Assembly: GCF_026410285.1 (NCBI RefSeq)
Contig: NZ_JAPMLP010000001.1
Coordinates: forward strand, 186,001 to 250,000
DNA: 64,000 bases
Direction of reading: 5' to 3'
Source of the DNA: Sulfitobacter sp. F26169L
GTDB lineage: Bacteria > Pseudomonadota > Alphaproteobacteria > Rhodobacterales > Rhodobacteraceae
Shown: piece by piece, positions 53,679 through 62,367 of the stretch
How positions within the stretch are numbered: the stretch's first letter is position 1
How the letters are laid out: the number at the start of each line of letters is the position of its first letter
The notes under the pieces: generated by a model
Seen by the model: the letters and a program-made list of their open reading frames with translations, nothing else
Told to the model about the DNA's origin: nothing
Database searches by the model: none
Position numbers and translations under genes: made by a program

Positions 53679-55552
53679 TCGGTATGAGAGGTGACACCGT
53701 GTTGGGTCTTGTCCCAATAAAACGGCGCGGCAACCATTTCTTTCAGCGCCTTGTAGGCTGACAGGGCGGCCATCGGGAAATAAAATGGCAGGGTGAGAAC
53801 ATAGCCCATTAGATGACGGTGCTCTGCGCGCGACACGGCGACCATTGAAATCAAAAGGTTTAAAACCGCCGAAAGCAAAAACACCCATGCCATGACATTG
53901 GCCGTCGGCGCACCCAGCGTGAGGGCAACTGGATGATTGAACCCCGCGAGCGTGATCCAGAACGACCACAGCAACGGGGCGCAGGCAAATTGTGCAAATG
54001 TTGCAAACAGCAACGTCTGAACCCCGAGGAAGCGCATAAACCCCAGATCACGTAACAGCGCACGGGGCGCGCGCATGTGAACAATCCACGTAATCAAAAA
54101 CCCCTTCAACCAACGCGAGCGTTGTTTCACCCAAGGCCAGGCACGGCAGTTTGCCTCCTCGTAGGTGACTGTCGGGATCAATTCGGTCACATAGCCGTGG
54201 CGCGCCAGACGAACGCCCAGATCGGCATCTTCGGTGACGTTATGCGCATCCCATCCGCATAGCTTTTCCAGAATACTGCGGCGAAAAAACAGCGTTGTTC
54301 CGCCCAGCGGAATCACCAGACCCAATTGCGCAATGCCGGGCAGTATCATCCGCCACCATGTTGCATATTCTATGGCAAAACAACGCGATAGCCAGTTCGC
54401 CTTTGGGTTGTAATAATCGAGAACCCCTTGCAGACAGGCGACATTTTCAGGCGCGTCCTGAAACCGCGTGACAACTTTCTCAATTTGGTCCGGCTCCGGC
54501 GCGTCCTCTGCATCCCACACGCCGATGATCGAACCACGGCAGAAATCCAGCGCATAATTCAGCGCGCGCGGTTTTGTTGTAAGGTTGTTGGCGCTCGGCA
54601 CTTCGATAACGCTCATCCAGTTGGGCATATCCGTGCGCGCGATGGTGTCGCGTGTGACGGTGTCATCTGCCTCCAGCACCAACACCACTTCAAGCAGGGA
54701 TTTCGGATAGGTCAGACGGGTCAGGCGCTGGATCAGTTTTCCCGCGATCTCCTTTTCCTGTAAAAGGGGTACAAGCACGGAAACCTTTGGCAGGGGAAAC
54801 GGCGGGCTCCTGCGGTCAACCGGTGCTGCGTCCACCTGCACCAATTTCGATATCTGCGCGATAAATGCGGCCAGTTTCAAAACGGTGCTGAAAACGAGTG
54901 TGGCGAATGCAAACAGCATCCCGATTGTGATGGTCCACAAAGGTGCGATAAACAGCGCTGCAAGCAATGCGCAGACCACAGCTACTGCCACCGGTTTGCG
55001 CAGGGGGGAGCTCGGGTTCCAACCGCGGCAGCTTTGGGCCGCAGGCACGCGCGTTGCTGCGCGCTGCGCCAGTTCTGCGCCGTATAACGTGCTGATATGG
55101 CTTCGGATCTCCAACTCGTCCACGAGCACAGGCAGCATCCGGCGGCCACGCTCTCCCATGCAGGCGCGCAGTCTGTTGAAATCAGCGGGGTGGTTTGTAC
55201 CCACAAGCAGAACATCACCAATGCGCAGCCATGGAACACAACGATGTGCCAGACACAGGCTTGACGGCAGGCAGGCGCTTAATCTTGGATCGGGCGGGTC
55301 GGCTGTCAGATCGGCGACGGGGATATTGTGCTGCCGCGACAGCATTTGCAGCACGTCATCTGGGTCCGCCAAGCCTTCGGCGACAAGGATTTCGCCCAAT
55401 GGCGCATCGATATGGCGCTGCAAATTCAATGCATGCTCCAGATCGCTTTGCGTAATGATACCTGCATTGACCATGACCCACCCCAGCGGCATCTGCTCCA
55501 CTGGAGGAGTCGCTGCCATCGGGTCGGGCAGACGCAAGTAAAGGTCGCTCAT
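53675..55552 (-). CDS. MshEN-domain / GT2 glycosyltransferase fusion
   Basis: 625 residues. At 22-83 there are two tandem MshEN motifs: MPLGWVMVNAGIITQSDLEH with ALNLQ, then PLGEILVAEGLADPDDVLQM with LSRQ, the family that binds cyclic di-GMP in MshE. After a linker, two helices lie at about 187-235. A processive GT2 domain follows: DAED at 347-350 (metal/UDP), TED at 440-442 and QRSRW at 477-481 (QxxRW). Three or four C-terminal helices complete a cellulose/chitin-synthase-like layout. A plausible role is c-di-GMP-gated synthesis of an extracellular polysaccharide; the sugar is unknown. No partner polysaccharide genes are adjacent. A CtrA-type box lies 54 bp upstream. Confidence 0.88.
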   Translation of the reverse strand: MSDLYLRLPDPMAATPPVEQMPLGWVMVNAGIITQSDLEHALNLQRHIDAPLGEILVAEGLADPDDVLQMLSRQHNIPVADLTADPPDPRLSACLPSSLCLAHRCVPWLRIGDVLLVGTNHPADFNRLRACMGERGRRMLPVLVDELEIRSHISTLYGAELAQRAATRVPAAQSCRGWNPSSPLRKPVAVAVVCALLAALFIAPLWTITIGMLFAFATLVFSTVLKLAAFIAQISKLVQVDAAPVDRRSPPFPLPKVSVLVPLLQEKEIAGKLIQRLTRLTYPKSLLEVVLVLEADDTVTRDTIARTDMPNWMSVIEVPSANNLTTKPRALNYALDFCRGSIIGVWDAEDAPEPDQIEKVVTRFQDAPENVACLQGVLDYYNPKANWLSRCFAIEYATWWRMILPGIAQLGLVIPLGGTTLFFRRSILEKLCGWDAHNVTEDADLGVRLARHGYVTELIPTVTYEEANCRAWPWVKQRSRWLKGFLITWIVHMRAPRALLRDLGFMRFLGVQTLLFATFAQFACAPLLWSFWITLAGFNHPVALTLGAPTANVMAWVFLLSAVLNLLISMVAVSRAEHRHLMGYVLTLPFYFPMAALSAYKALKEMVAAPFYWDKTQHGVTSHTD

Positions 55553-55605
55553 CGCGGGCCTGCCTGAAATCGTTTCGAACCAGTTTGAACAATTTCAGAT
55601 AAAAC

Positions 55606-55620
55606 TTAACGATAAGTTAA
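55606..55620. promoter_or_regulatory. CtrA-type binding site TTAA-N7-TTAA
   Basis: TTAA (55606-55609), seven bases, TTAA (55617-55620), a perfect match to the full CtrA consensus known from Caulobacter and conserved in Rhodobacterales. It lies 54 bp upstream of the glycosyltransferase start (minus strand) in a short AT-rich gap, and 20 bp after the stop-side of carA, so the former is the likely target. Confidence 0.6.
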
Positions 55621-55640
55621 TTTAAAACGATATCAATTTC

Positions 55641-56813
55641 TTATGCGGGTTCCTTGGCACTGCGCTGCGCCATCGCATCGGCAAAGCGTTCGAACAGATA
55701 ATAGCTGTCCTGCGGTCCGGGAGATGCCTCGGGGTGGTGCTGTACGGAATAGACCGGACGCCCCTCCATCCGGATGCCACAGTTTGATCCGTCAAAAAGC
55801 GAGCGGTGGGTTTCGAGCACACCATCGGGCAGAGACTGGCTGTCCACGGCAAATCCATGGTTCATCGAGGTGATTTCAACCTTGCCTGTGTCCATATCCT
55901 TTACCGGATGGTTGGCCCCGTGGTGGCCGTGGCTCATCTTGGTGGTTTTTGCGCCAAGGGCGAGGGCAAGCATCTGGTGCCCCAGACAAATCCCGAACAC
56001 AGGCAGGTCGGTCTTTGCAATCACGTCCTTGATCATCGGTACGGCGTAGGCGCCCGTGGCCGCCGGATCGCCTGGACCATTGGACAGAAACACGCCATCG
56101 GGCTGATGCGCCATGATATCGTCATAAGTGGCCGTTGCAGGCAAAACGGTAACATCGCAACCCGCAGAGGCGAGACAGCGCAGAATGTTGCGCTTTGCAC
56201 CATAGTCAATCGCAACAACCTTGTGCTGCGGTTCCGTCTGCTCGGCGTATCCGTCAGGCCATGCCCACCGCATTTCGTTCCAGCGGTAAGACTGCGCACA
56301 GGTGACATCCTTTGCCAGATCCATCCCTTCAAGTCCCGCAAACCCGCGCGCGGCAGCGACCAGAGCTTTCACGTCAAAGTTGCCATCAGGATCATGGACC
56401 AGCGCGGCATGGGGCGCGCCCTGCTGCCGGATCGCGCGGGTCAGGCGGCGTGTATCAATACCACCGATCGCGATACGTCCCCGCGCGGCCAACCACTCGG
56501 AAAGGTGCTGCGTTGCGCGCCAGTTGCTGGGGTCGGTCGGCATCCACTTCACGACCATTCCCGCCGCAACAGGATCGGCGGTCTCGTCATCTTCGGGGTT
56601 GGTGCCTGTATTGCCGATATGGGGGAAGGTAAACGTAACAATCTGCCCGGCATAGGACGGGTCTGTCATAATTTCCTGATAGCCTGTCATCGCGGTGTTA
56701 AAGCACAACTCGGCCACAGTCTGGCCGGTGGCACCAAAGCCCATCCCGTAAAAGACTGTTCCGTCACTGAGGGCAAGGCAGGCTGTAGGGTGGGCAGATG
56801 CAGCGGTGGCCAT
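55641..56813 (-). CDS. carA: carbamoyl-phosphate synthase small subunit
   Basis: Glutamine-hydrolysing subunit feeding ammonia to CarB for pyrimidine and arginine synthesis. 390 residues. The N-terminal domain has CLALSDGTVFYGMGFGATG and FNTAMTGYQEIMTDPSYAGQ. The class I amidotransferase domain has LSNGPGDP, FGICLGHQMLALALGAKT with the nucleophile Cys, and the C-terminal His-Glu pair in VQHHPEASPGP. ATG 56813 gives the family start; open codons up to 56927 overlap the promoter region. carB is not in the window. A TTGACC (56922-56927 on the other strand) with a TAGGTT 17 bp further is a possible promoter. Confidence 0.96.
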   Translation of the reverse strand: MATAASAHPTACLALSDGTVFYGMGFGATGQTVAELCFNTAMTGYQEIMTDPSYAGQIVTFTFPHIGNTGTNPEDDETADPVAAGMVVKWMPTDPSNWRATQHLSEWLAARGRIAIGGIDTRRLTRAIRQQGAPHAALVHDPDGNFDVKALVAAARGFAGLEGMDLAKDVTCAQSYRWNEMRWAWPDGYAEQTEPQHKVVAIDYGAKRNILRCLASAGCDVTVLPATATYDDIMAHQPDGVFLSNGPGDPAATGAYAVPMIKDVIAKTDLPVFGICLGHQMLALALGAKTTKMSHGHHGANHPVKDMDTGKVEITSMNHGFAVDSQSLPDGVLETHRSLFDGSNCGIRMEGRPVYSVQHHPEASPGPQDSYYLFERFADAMAQRSAKEPA

Positions 56814-56898
56814 GATCAAATCCTTTGCGGGGGTGAGGGCCGCATTGCGGCCCGTGGACAAATAAAAACGTGACGCACGTCTTTTGGCAAACGACTGC

Positions 56899-56927
56899 AA
56901 CCTATAGCGGCCACGGGGGAGGGTCAA
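56899..56927 (-). promoter_or_regulatory. possible sigma70 promoter of carA
   Basis: Minus strand: TTGACC (complement of 56922-56927), 17-bp spacer, TAGGTT (complement of 56899-56904). It lies 86-114 bp upstream of the carA ATG. The -10 is weak, and TATAGG at 15-bp spacing is an alternative. Confidence 0.35.
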
Positions 56928-57050
56928 GATTCGGAAATAATTGAATATCTATTCCAATCAGATACTTAACGTTCTTTGATCCGCATTGCATGTAGGGGGG
57001 CGATTGGGTAGTGTCCAAACTCTTGTGATGACCAAATGTAAGGGATCCCC

Positions 57051-57512
57051 ATGGACCTTCGGACACGTATCAGTACCTCACTTAAACAGGCGATGAAAGA
57101 CAAGGCGGCGGACAGATTGTCGACCCTGCGTCTGGTGAATGCGGCGATCAAAGACAAAGACATTGCTGCACGCGCCGAAGGCAATGAAGACGGCGTTGGT
57201 GATGATGAAGTGCTGGCGATCCTTGGCAAGATGGCCAAGCAGCGTGTCGAATCCGCGCGCGCCTACGAGGAGGGCGGGCGTCTTGATCTGGCAGAGCATG
57301 AATTGATGGAAATCAAGGTCATCGAGGAGTTTCTGCCCCGCCAGCTGGATGCAGACGAAACAAAAGCGGCAGTAGATGCTGCCCTTGCCGAAGTCGGTGC
57401 GACATCCATCCGCGACATGGGTAAGGTGATGGGCGTTTTGAAAGCCAAATACACCGGCCAGATGGATTTTGGCCGTGTAGGGCCAATGCTGAAAGATCGC
57501 CTGTCGAACTGA
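57051..57512 (+). CDS. GatB/YqeY-domain protein
   Basis: 153-residue soluble protein of the YqeY family, which shares a domain with the tail of the tRNA amidotransferase subunit GatB. Motifs: STSLKQAMKDKAADRLSTLR, LVNAAIKDKDIAARAEG, ILGKMAKQRVESARAYEEGG and EIKVIEEFLPRQLDADE, ending with GKVMGVLKAKYTGQMDFG. A tRNA-binding role is assumed by family; a direct role is not shown. ATG 57051 follows AAGGGA. Divergent from carA across 237 bp; convergent with the DUF2244 gene. Confidence 0.9.
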   Translation: MDLRTRISTSLKQAMKDKAADRLSTLRLVNAAIKDKDIAARAEGNEDGVGDDEVLAILGKMAKQRVESARAYEEGGRLDLAEHELMEIKVIEEFLPRQLDADETKAAVDAALAEVGATSIRDMGKVMGVLKAKYTGQMDFGRVGPMLKDRLSN

Positions 57513-57523
57513 CGGGAGGGCCC

Positions 57524-58006
57524 TTAGCGCCGTAGGGCGCGCTGCAAGTCGTCATAGAGCGCGATCCTCTCCTCCTCGCTGAGGAATGCGCCGATCTCCA
57601 CTTCTCGGCCTTTGCCGCGCAGTGTGATGTAATGGGGAACGGGACCTTCGTCATCGTATTTGGTGACTTGGGTCCAGTAGCGGTCGCAATCCCATTCCTG
57701 CACGTCGCCTGTCGGGTTGGTGCGGGTCAGAGACGCCATCGTTTTCCCTAGCACCAGATGTTCATCAATCTGGCGGGCTTTGTGGTTGCGTTGCAGCGCC
57801 CAGTATATCCCCCAGACCGCCGCCAGCGTAAATGGCAACAGACCCCACAATAGGGGAGAGCCGAGAAGCGCCAGAACCGGAATCAAAATCATTGTGAAGG
57901 TGCTGAGCACAAAGGCCGCCATCCCGCGCGCGGGGAGTGAATTGTGCGGCCACAGATGCATGGTCTGTGGTGTGCTGTGGGGCGGGGAAGTCCATTCATA
58001 CGGCAT
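57524..58006 (-). CDS. DUF2244 family membrane protein
   Basis: 160 residues. A short polar N-terminus with PHNSLPARGM, two adjacent transmembrane helices (FVLSTFTMILIPVLALL and WGLLPFTLAAVWGIYWAL), a basic loop (QRNHKARQ), then a cytoplasmic beta-rich domain with WDCDRYWTQVTKYDDEG and ITLRGKGREVEIGAFLSEEE. This is the DUF2244 pattern. In alphaproteobacteria these are often found near cytochrome oxidase genes, and ctaD lies one gene upstream on this strand here. ATG 58006 preferred; GTG 58024 would add six residues. Confidence 0.8.
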   Translation of the reverse strand: MPYEWTSPPHSTPQTMHLWPHNSLPARGMAAFVLSTFTMILIPVLALLGSPLLWGLLPFTLAAVWGIYWALQRNHKARQIDEHLVLGKTMASLTRTNPTGDVQEWDCDRYWTQVTKYDDEGPVPHYITLRGKGREVEIGAFLSEEERIALYDDLQRALRR

Positions 58007-58061
58007 GATTGGATAATAACCCACCGCTGCGCGGGATCAATGCGACAAACTGCAATTGCAT

Positions 58062-58553
58062 CTACGTCTGTCTGTCTCGATGCGCAAGCCGCCAGATCGC
58101 ACAGACGAGCATTGCAAAGACGAAGCAACACGCTGTGCCTTCGACAAGATAGAAAGTTGAGTGCCTCATACTGCCCCAGATCGCGCCAGCGGTGGTTATG
58201 GCAAGACCTTGTGCGAGTATTATTTCGACCTGAAACTCGGCGTCTGGGTGGCAATGCTCCACCACCCAGAACAGCGGCATCACCAGAACAAGGCCGAACA
58301 CCGCATAGCCAAGCGGCGCAATTTGTAGCGTATAGGTGACCATCTCTGCTGATACCGTGTCGTCTAGCGAATTATATCGTGTCCCCTCCGCATGCGGCAG
58401 TGGCAGGTTGCCAAAGGCACTGGACAAGATAAAGACGCTTACGGTGCACAGGCTGAACAGCAGCAATGTCAAATGCGCAGCTGGTCTGCATCTGCGAGAG
58501 TGTGCGACCAGTTGTGGTAGCAACAATAGCCCAAGAACAAAAAAAGACGACAT
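58062..58553 (-). CDS. unrecognised five-helix membrane protein
   Basis: 163 residues with five predicted helices (SFFVLGLLLLPQLV; LLLFSLCTVSVFILSSAF; GYAVFGLVLVMPLFWVV; IILAQGLAITTAGAIW; CFVFAMLVCAIWRL). Charged loops contain several His (EHCHPDAE, MRHSTF) that could bind metal, but no known family pattern is visible. ATG 58553 lacks a good ribosome site; an earlier start at 58637 would run into the ctaD terminator. The gene lies between ctaD and the DUF2244 gene on the same strand. It may be an accessory of the oxidase or an unrelated insertion. Confidence 0.6.
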   Translation of the reverse strand: MSSFFVLGLLLLPQLVAHSRRCRPAAHLTLLLFSLCTVSVFILSSAFGNLPLPHAEGTRYNSLDDTVSAEMVTYTLQIAPLGYAVFGLVLVMPLFWVVEHCHPDAEFQVEIILAQGLAITTAGAIWGSMRHSTFYLVEGTACCFVFAMLVCAIWRLAHRDRQT

Positions 58554-58621
58554 AGGGTGCGTATCCTGAGGGGGGTGAGTAGCAGCTACACTGTGGGGCT
58601 GACCGCTGCCATTGGTAGAAT

Positions 58622-58657
58622 GTAAAAAGGGCCCCAACCGCCGTTGGAGCCCTTTTC
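58622..58657 (-). terminator. terminator of ctaD
   Basis: On the minus strand AAAAGGGCTCCAAC pairs with GTTGGGGCCCTTTT (one G-U) around a 4-base loop, and the 3' arm continues into T. It lies 24 bp after the ctaD stop. The gene downstream on the same strand (58553) therefore probably has its own promoter or low read-through. Confidence 0.85.
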
Positions 58658-58680
58658 TTGTTTCTTATATGGTCAGGCGG

Positions 58681-60354
58681 TTAGTGGCCTGGCTGTTTGT
58701 CCCAATCCGACTGCTTTGGAAGCTGCTCGAACGTATGCTCGGGCGGCGGGGAGGGCAGGGTCCATTCCAGTGTGTCCGCAAATTCGTTCCACGGGTTGTT
58801 CGCTGTCGCGCGCGCGCCGCGTGTCAGTGTCCAAGCCATTACACCAAAGAAGAAGATGAACGAACCAAAGGACAGGAATGCGCCGAGGCTGGACCACCAG
58901 TTCCAGTATGCAAATGCATCCGGATAGTCGATGTAACGACGTGGCATGCCCTGACGGCCAAGGAAGTGCTGTGGGAAGAATGTCAGGTTTGCACCGATGA
59001 ACATCGCCCAGAAGTGCAGCTTGCCAGCCCATTCAGGGTACATGCGGCCTGTCATCTTGGGCAGGTAGAAGTAGATACCGGCAAAGATGGCAAACACAGC
59101 GCCCAGCGACATCACATAGTGGAAGTGTGCAACAACGTAGTATGTGTCATGGTAGTAACGGTCTACTGCAGCCTGTGACAGAACGATACCTGTAACGCCA
59201 CCAACGGTGAACAGGAACAGGAAGCCGAACGCCCAGAGCATCGGAGTCTTGAACTCAACAGAGCCGCCCCACATTGTGGCGATCCAGCTAAACACCTTCA
59301 CACCTGTCGGAACCGCGATAACCATCGTTGCCAGCATGAAATATGCCTGCTGGTTGAGCGACATGCCCACAGTGTACATGTGGTGTGCCCAGACGACAAA
59401 ACCCAACGCGCCGATTGCAATAATCGCCCAGACCATCGGCAGATAGCCAAAGATCGGTTTGCGCGCGAAGGTTGCAATCACGTGGGAGATGATACCAAAG
59501 CCCGGAAGGATGATGATGTACACTTCGGGGTGACCGAAGAACCACAAGATGTGCTGGTAGAGAACCGGATCACCACCGCCAGCGGGGTCAAAGAACGCAA
59601 ACCCGAAGTTACGGTCCATCAGCAGCATGGTGATTGCACCCGCCAGAACAGGCAGGGACAGAAGGATCAACCATGCGGTTACAAAGATCGACCACGAGAA
59701 CAGCGGCACTTTGAACAAGGTCATGCCGGGGGCACGCATGTTCAGGAACGTTGTGATCATGTTGATCGCGCCGAGGATTGAGGATGCACCGGACACGTGA
59801 ACCGCGAAAATCGCGAAATCCATGGACATGCCGCCCTCTTTTACCGAAAGCGGCGGGTACAGAACCCAACCTACGCCCGATCCGGACTGTCCATTACCAC
59901 CAGGCAGCAAAACAGAGCAGATCGCCAGCGATGTACCGGCAATGTACAACCAGAAGGACAGGTTGTTCATCCGCGGGAACGCCATATCCGGCGCGCCGAT
60001 TTGGAGTGGCATGAAATAGTTGCCAAAACCGCCGAACAGGGCAGGAATAACAACGAAGAACATCATCAGAATACCGTGACCGGTGATGAGGACGTTCCAC
60101 AGGTGACCGTTTGGCGTACAGGTGGCCGAGGAATCAGCGATAAAGCGTGCGCCTTCCATACACATGTACTGGACACCAGGGTTCATCAATTCAAGGCGCA
60201 TATAGATGGTGAATGCGACCGAAATGAATCCGACAAAGGCGGAAACGATCAGGTACAGAATACCGATGTCTTTATGGTTTGTGGACATAAACCAGCGCGT
60301 GAAAAAACCGCGCTCGTCTTCGTGATCATGCCCGTTAATGGCTGCGTCTGCCAT
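58681..60354 (-). CDS. ctaD: cytochrome c oxidase subunit I (aa3 type)
   Basis: Core of the respiratory heme-copper oxidase. 557 residues, twelve membrane helices. Visible landmarks are the [11 protein letters not shown] start, [14 protein letters not shown] with the heme a His, the Cu-B/Tyr motif [32 protein letters not shown] with two Cu-B His, and [15 protein letters not shown] with the heme ligands. K- and D-channel residues (NNLSFW and the Asn/Asp pattern around residue 120) look normal, so this is the proton-pumping type. Alone here; ctaC, ctaB, ctaG and ctaE are elsewhere. Terminated by a strong hairpin. Confidence 0.97.
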   Translation of the reverse strand: MADAAINGHDHEDERGFFTRWFMSTNHKDIGILYLIVSAFVGFISVAFTIYMRLELMNPGVQYMCMEGARFIADSSATCTPNGHLWNVLITGHGILMMFFVVIPALFGGFGNYFMPLQIGAPDMAFPRMNNLSFWLYIAGTSLAICSVLLPGGNGQSGSGVGWVLYPPLSVKEGGMSMDFAIFAVHVSGASSILGAINMITTFLNMRAPGMTLFKVPLFSWSIFVTAWLILLSLPVLAGAITMLLMDRNFGFAFFDPAGGGDPVLYQHILWFFGHPEVYIIILPGFGIISHVIATFARKPIFGYLPMVWAIIAIGALGFVVWAHHMYTVGMSLNQQAYFMLATMVIAVPTGVKVFSWIATMWGGSVEFKTPMLWAFGFLFLFTVGGVTGIVLSQAAVDRYYHDTYYVVAHFHYVMSLGAVFAIFAGIYFYLPKMTGRMYPEWAGKLHFWAMFIGANLTFFPQHFLGRQGMPRRYIDYPDAFAYWNWWSSLGAFLSFGSFIFFFGVMAWTLTRGARATANNPWNEFADTLEWTLPSPPPEHTFEQLPKQSDWDKQPGH

Positions 60355-60643
60355 GCGGTGCCTCCTTGGCTTGGATTAAAATGCAGGCGCGTCTGTTGGC
60401 AAAACGCACTGCGGACTGCTGTTGCTTCTAAAAGTAAGTCGCGCACAGGGCAATGGGCACGATGGTCGCAGGAGCAAGTATTTTCAAGAGCCTTGATCAT
60501 AATTGCCCGTGTCGGTGTGCTGCGGCGGCGTTGGCGCTGTTATGGCAAATTTGAACTATCGGCTGTCTTGCGGGGCCGTGGAAATTAACACTCTGGTAAA
60601 CCTCTTTCGCAATCATAGCACGCGAACAGTCAGGTAATACTTT
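60355..60643. other. intergenic region between ctaD and the histidine kinase
   Basis: 289 bp without a gene, between divergent ctaD and kinase starts. It should hold both promoters. The only motif I can point to is TTAA-N7-GTAA at 60585-60599, one mismatch from the CtrA consensus, 45 bp before the kinase start. No structured RNA or repeat is evident. Confidence 0.5.
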
Positions 60644-61930
60644 GTGTCAGATTCAATGCGGCTTTCCCAATCCGACGATATTGAAAAGACGCCGCGTGGT
60701 GCGGCGGACTGGGTTGGCCCCGTGCCCTCTATTGATCGCATAATGAGCCTGATGCCGGGATTTGTATATGTTTTCAATCACCTGACTTACGCGAATGACT
60801 ATACGAACCAGTCCGTCGGTGAGCACTTGGGCTATTCCTCCGAAGAAATACGCGACTTCGGCGCGCAAATGTTGAGCGAGGTTATCCATCCCGACGATCA
60901 TCCTCTGCTTGGCGCACACATGGGGCGGATAGCCCGGCTTGCGGACGGCCGCAGTGTTGCGCTGGAATATCGGGTGATGACCAAATCAGGCGAGCAGCGC
61001 TGGCTAAGCTCGGTTGATACAGTGTTTGATCGCTGCGCTGACGGTCGCGTCCTGCGACACATTGGCTGCGCAAGCGACATCACCGAACAAAAGCAGGCGG
61101 AACTTGGCCTTGCGGAACTGAACGCGCAGCTTGAAGAAAAAGTCGCCGCGCGTACCCAAGACCTCGCTGATCTGAACGCCACGCTTGAGGATAACATTCG
61201 TGCACGCACTGCCCAGTTGCAGGATGCTGTGGACGAGTTGGAGCAACTTACCTACATCGCGACACATGATTTGAAGGTTCCGGTAAACAATCTGAACAGG
61301 TTGGGCGTGATGCTGAAGGCTGGTGCGCACACACTTTCTGCACAACAAGAAGAACAGATTCAATGGGTTAGTGAGTGTGCGGAGCAGCTGAGTGCTAAGA
61401 TTCAGGGGCTGGTACTGGTAGCGCAAATCAGGCTGGGCGAAGGACCGCCACCGGACGCGCTGAACCTGCATCAGATTGTCTTCGATGCAATTGACAAAAT
61501 TCACCTGATTCAGGGGCAGGCGGCACTGTCGGTTTGTCTTGATGTGCCAGAAAACCTGACCGTGCAGTTTGACCGATTCGAGCTTGATACAATTCTGGGA
61601 TCTCTACTCGATAATGCGATCAAATACGCAGACTCGTCGCGCCCGTTGCGGGTAACCATTTGCGGGAGTCACAAAGCAAATCAGGTCCGGCTGTCGGTTG
61701 CAGATAATGGTACAGGACTGAACGCAGGAAACGCGCACAACCCCCATGATGCTGCAAAAGCATTTGGACTATTCCAGCGCGCCCATAAAACACCAGCCGG
61801 AAACGGAATTTCGCTCTATTGCGCGCGCGGTATGCTTGCCCGACGCGGCGGCAGCTTGGGGGTAGAAGGGACGCGTGGCCAAGGTGCCAGATTTACAATT
61901 TCATTTGCGCCTGAGGAGGATCAAAAATGA
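60644..61930 (+). CDS. PAS-domain sensor histidine kinase
   Basis: 428 residues, no membrane helix, so a cytoplasmic sensor. A PAS domain (about 30-148) with a PAC end (LEYRVMTKSGEQRWLSSVD, IGCASDITEQKQAE) is followed by a coiled coil (150-200) and the DHp helix with the phospho-acceptor His208 in IATHDLKVPVNN. The ATPase has the N-box DTILGSLLDNAIKYAD, the G1 box VADNGTGL and the G2 region GNGISLYCARGMLARRGG. Start GTG 60644 or ATG 60656. It overlaps the response regulator by 4 bp (ATGA), so the two are a dedicated pair. The signal is unknown; a flavin-type PAS Cys is not evident. Confidence 0.9.
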   Translation: MSDSMRLSQSDDIEKTPRGAADWVGPVPSIDRIMSLMPGFVYVFNHLTYANDYTNQSVGEHLGYSSEEIRDFGAQMLSEVIHPDDHPLLGAHMGRIARLADGRSVALEYRVMTKSGEQRWLSSVDTVFDRCADGRVLRHIGCASDITEQKQAELGLAELNAQLEEKVAARTQDLADLNATLEDNIRARTAQLQDAVDELEQLTYIATHDLKVPVNNLNRLGVMLKAGAHTLSAQQEEQIQWVSECAEQLSAKIQGLVLVAQIRLGEGPPPDALNLHQIVFDAIDKIHLIQGQAALSVCLDVPENLTVQFDRFELDTILGSLLDNAIKYADSSRPLRVTICGSHKANQVRLSVADNGTGLNAGNAHNPHDAAKAFGLFQRAHKTPAGNGISLYCARGMLARRGGSLGVEGTRGQGARFTISFAPEEDQK

Positions 61931-62358
61931 AACCGTTGAAACGTATATTGCTGGTAGATGATGATACTGTAACGAATATGATGCATCGCCGTGTGATCGA
62001 ACGCTCCGGTCGTGTTCGCGCAATTGATGTGGCTACGGACGGGCAAGAGGCGCTGGATATCTTGCATGCAGATCTGGCTGCAGGGCGTCCTCTGCCTGAA
62101 CTCATATTTTTGGATATCAATATGCCTGGGATGGGCGGGTTTGAATTTCTGGAGCATTACGCAAAGCTGCAGATCAATAGCGACGCGCAACTTATCATCG
62201 TGATGCTGTCAACCTCCTTGCTGGAGGCTGACCACCGGCGTGCCGAGGCTGATCCGAACGTACACTGCTTTTGCGATAAACCCCTGCGTCTGGAAAAGTT
62301 GCTCGAATTGGTAGAGGAATTTCAGAAGCGGGATGATGGCCACCGCTCAGTTGCATGA
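61927..62358 (+). CDS. single-domain response regulator (CheY-like)
   Basis: 143 residues, one receiver domain and a short basic tail, no output domain. Acidic pocket DDD at 11-13, phospho-acceptor Asp63 in FLDINMPGMGG, the switch Ser/Thr in VMLSTS (about 95-96) and Lys118 in CDKPL. Translationally coupled to the kinase gene. A free receiver must act through protein contacts, as in the Rcp1/CheY class. It is convergent with lipB, ten bp apart. Confidence 0.92.
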   Translation: MKPLKRILLVDDDTVTNMMHRRVIERSGRVRAIDVATDGQEALDILHADLAAGRPLPELIFLDINMPGMGGFEFLEHYAKLQINSDAQLIIVMLSTSLLEADHRRAEADPNVHCFCDKPLRLEKLLELVEEFQKRDDGHRSVA

Positions 62359-62367
62359 GGCGTCCTT

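Noticed and set aside
55806-56873. 355-codon plus-strand frame opposite carA
   Set aside because: Antisense of carA; His/Gly/Arg-rich shadow.
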